A stretch of DNA of 7,006 nucleotides from Anaerocolumna sp. (GTDB taxonomy: Bacteria > Bacillota > Clostridia > Lachnospirales > Lachnospiraceae). The position numbers and the translations under genes were made by a program. Each line of letters starts with the position of its first letter. The stretch's first letter is position 1. Under the pieces are notes generated by a model. It saw only the letters and a program-made list of their open reading frames with translations. It had not been told where the DNA came from and did no database searches. Below are positions 6,308-7,006 of this stretch, in pieces. The stretch is from NCBI GenBank assembly GCA_029256035.1, contig JAQSYR010000064.1:1-7006 (forward strand), given 5' to 3'.

Positions 6308-7006
6308 CTATATTTTAAATTTAGATACCATTTTCTTTAAATCCATACTTAATTTACTTAAATTAATGGAGGTAATCTCCAAATCCTTCATTGCTGAATT
6401 TTGTTCTTCACTACCGGCAGATAATTCTTCTACATGAACAGCATTTTCTTGTGCTATGAAGAGGATGTCATTCATCTGATTTGTAATCACTTCCACATCT
6501 TCGTTTACCTTCTGAAAGGAACTGCTAATAAGTCCAATATTGTCAACTAAACCATTTACTTTTTGGTAGATATCATGGAAAGAAGTTTTTGTACTACTTA
6601 CGGAAGACTTTTGTTCTTCTAATGTAGTCTTAACAACTTGAACATTATTGGCTGCAACCTTGCTGTCAGATGAAATTTGCCTTATCAGCTGTTCAATATT
6701 ACTTGCTGACTCGGAAGATTTATAAGCTAAATTCTTGATTTCATTTGCCACTACTTCAAAACCTTTGCCAGCTTCCCCTGCTCTGGCAGCTTCAATGGAT
6801 GCATTAAGGGCTAAAAGATTAATTTGCTCTGAAATATAGGTTATGGTATTGGTTATTTCTCCAATGCCCTTAATATCTTCTTCTAACTTATTTATGGTAT
6901 GTAGGGTGCTCCCAAAAGCTTCTAAATTACGTTCCGTTTTATGGTTTAAATCACTAACTGTATCAATTCCAATTTGAGCAAATTGACCTGATTCAATAAC
7001 AGCGTT
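6308..7006 (-). CDS. Methyl-accepting chemotaxis protein, C-terminal part
   Basis: This is the cytoplasmic signalling end of a chemoreceptor that controls the CheA kinase through CheW. The frame is open to the right window edge, so the 5' part is missing and 232 residues are visible. A GTG at 6751 lies inside the conserved hairpin and is not a real start. The hairpin tip is unmistakable (visible residues about 57-90): EQINLLALNASIEAARAGE followed by AGKGFEVVANEIKNLA. Long heptad helices follow, with a possible methylation segment ELSAGSEEQNSAM near residue 200. The protein ends in MVSKFKI, with no NWETF-type CheR-binding pentapeptide. Sensor domain, HAMP and membrane segments would lie outside the window, so the ligand is unknown. 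The stop codon is 36 nt from the start of the TPR-GGDEF gene, suggesting one operon. Confidence 0.93.
   Translation of the reverse strand, partial: NAVIESGQFAQIGIDTVSDLNHKTERNLEAFGSTLHTINKLEEDIKGIGEITNTITYISEQINLLALNASIEAARAGEAGKGFEVVANEIKNLAYKSSESASNIEQLIRQISSDSKVAANNVQVVKTTLEEQKSSVSSTKTSFHDIYQKVNGLVDNIGLISSSFQKVNEDVEVITNQMNDILFIAQENAVHVEELSAGSEEQNSAMKDLEITSINLSKLSMDLKKMVSKFKI

Noticed and set aside
6749..6751. GTG as the start of a short 147-residue MCP fragment gene
   Set aside because: The frame continues upstream through the conserved MCP hairpin tip to the window edge without a stop, so this is an internal valine codon.

Overview
The window looks like a low-GC Gram-positive chromosome, most likely a Clostridia (Lachnospiraceae-type) member. 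The reasons are AT-rich intergenic DNA, strong Shine-Dalgarno sites, SigA-type promoters, a Bacillus-like EIICBA sugar permease under LicT/BglG antitermination, and abundant c-di-GMP and chemotaxis proteins. The taxonomic call is an inference. Every gene lies on the minus strand, so transcription runs from the right edge to the left edge.

Right part (about 3955-7006): a signalling operon. It holds the C-terminal part of a methyl-accepting chemotaxis protein (cut by the window edge), a cytosolic TPR-coiled coil-GGDEF diguanylate cyclase, and a YcgR-like PilZ c-di-GMP receptor. They are separated by 36 and 19 nt if the best-supported ATG starts are used. This places a chemosensory receptor, a c-di-GMP writer and a c-di-GMP reader on what looks like one transcript.

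Middle part (about 555-3900): a sugar phosphotransferase unit. A consensus SigA promoter leads into a ribonucleic antiterminator (RAT) that overlaps a terminator, then a LicT-type antiterminator gene. Directly after its stop codon comes an extended -10 promoter, a second near-identical RAT, a second overlapping terminator, and then a glucose-type EIICBA permease (ptsG-like). LicT would bind both RATs and so control its own expression and that of the permease. All four regulatory histidines of the PRDs and the phosphorylation sites of EIIA and EIIB are present, so the feedback circuit looks intact.

Left part (3-549): a small lipoprotein of unknown function with its own SigA-like promoter.

No mobile element, CRISPR array, tRNA or rRNA was seen, and no gene-free stretch exceeds 300 bases. 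No wholly unknown system was found. The items most worth a second look are the paired RAT/terminator switches and the MCP-cyclase-PilZ operon.
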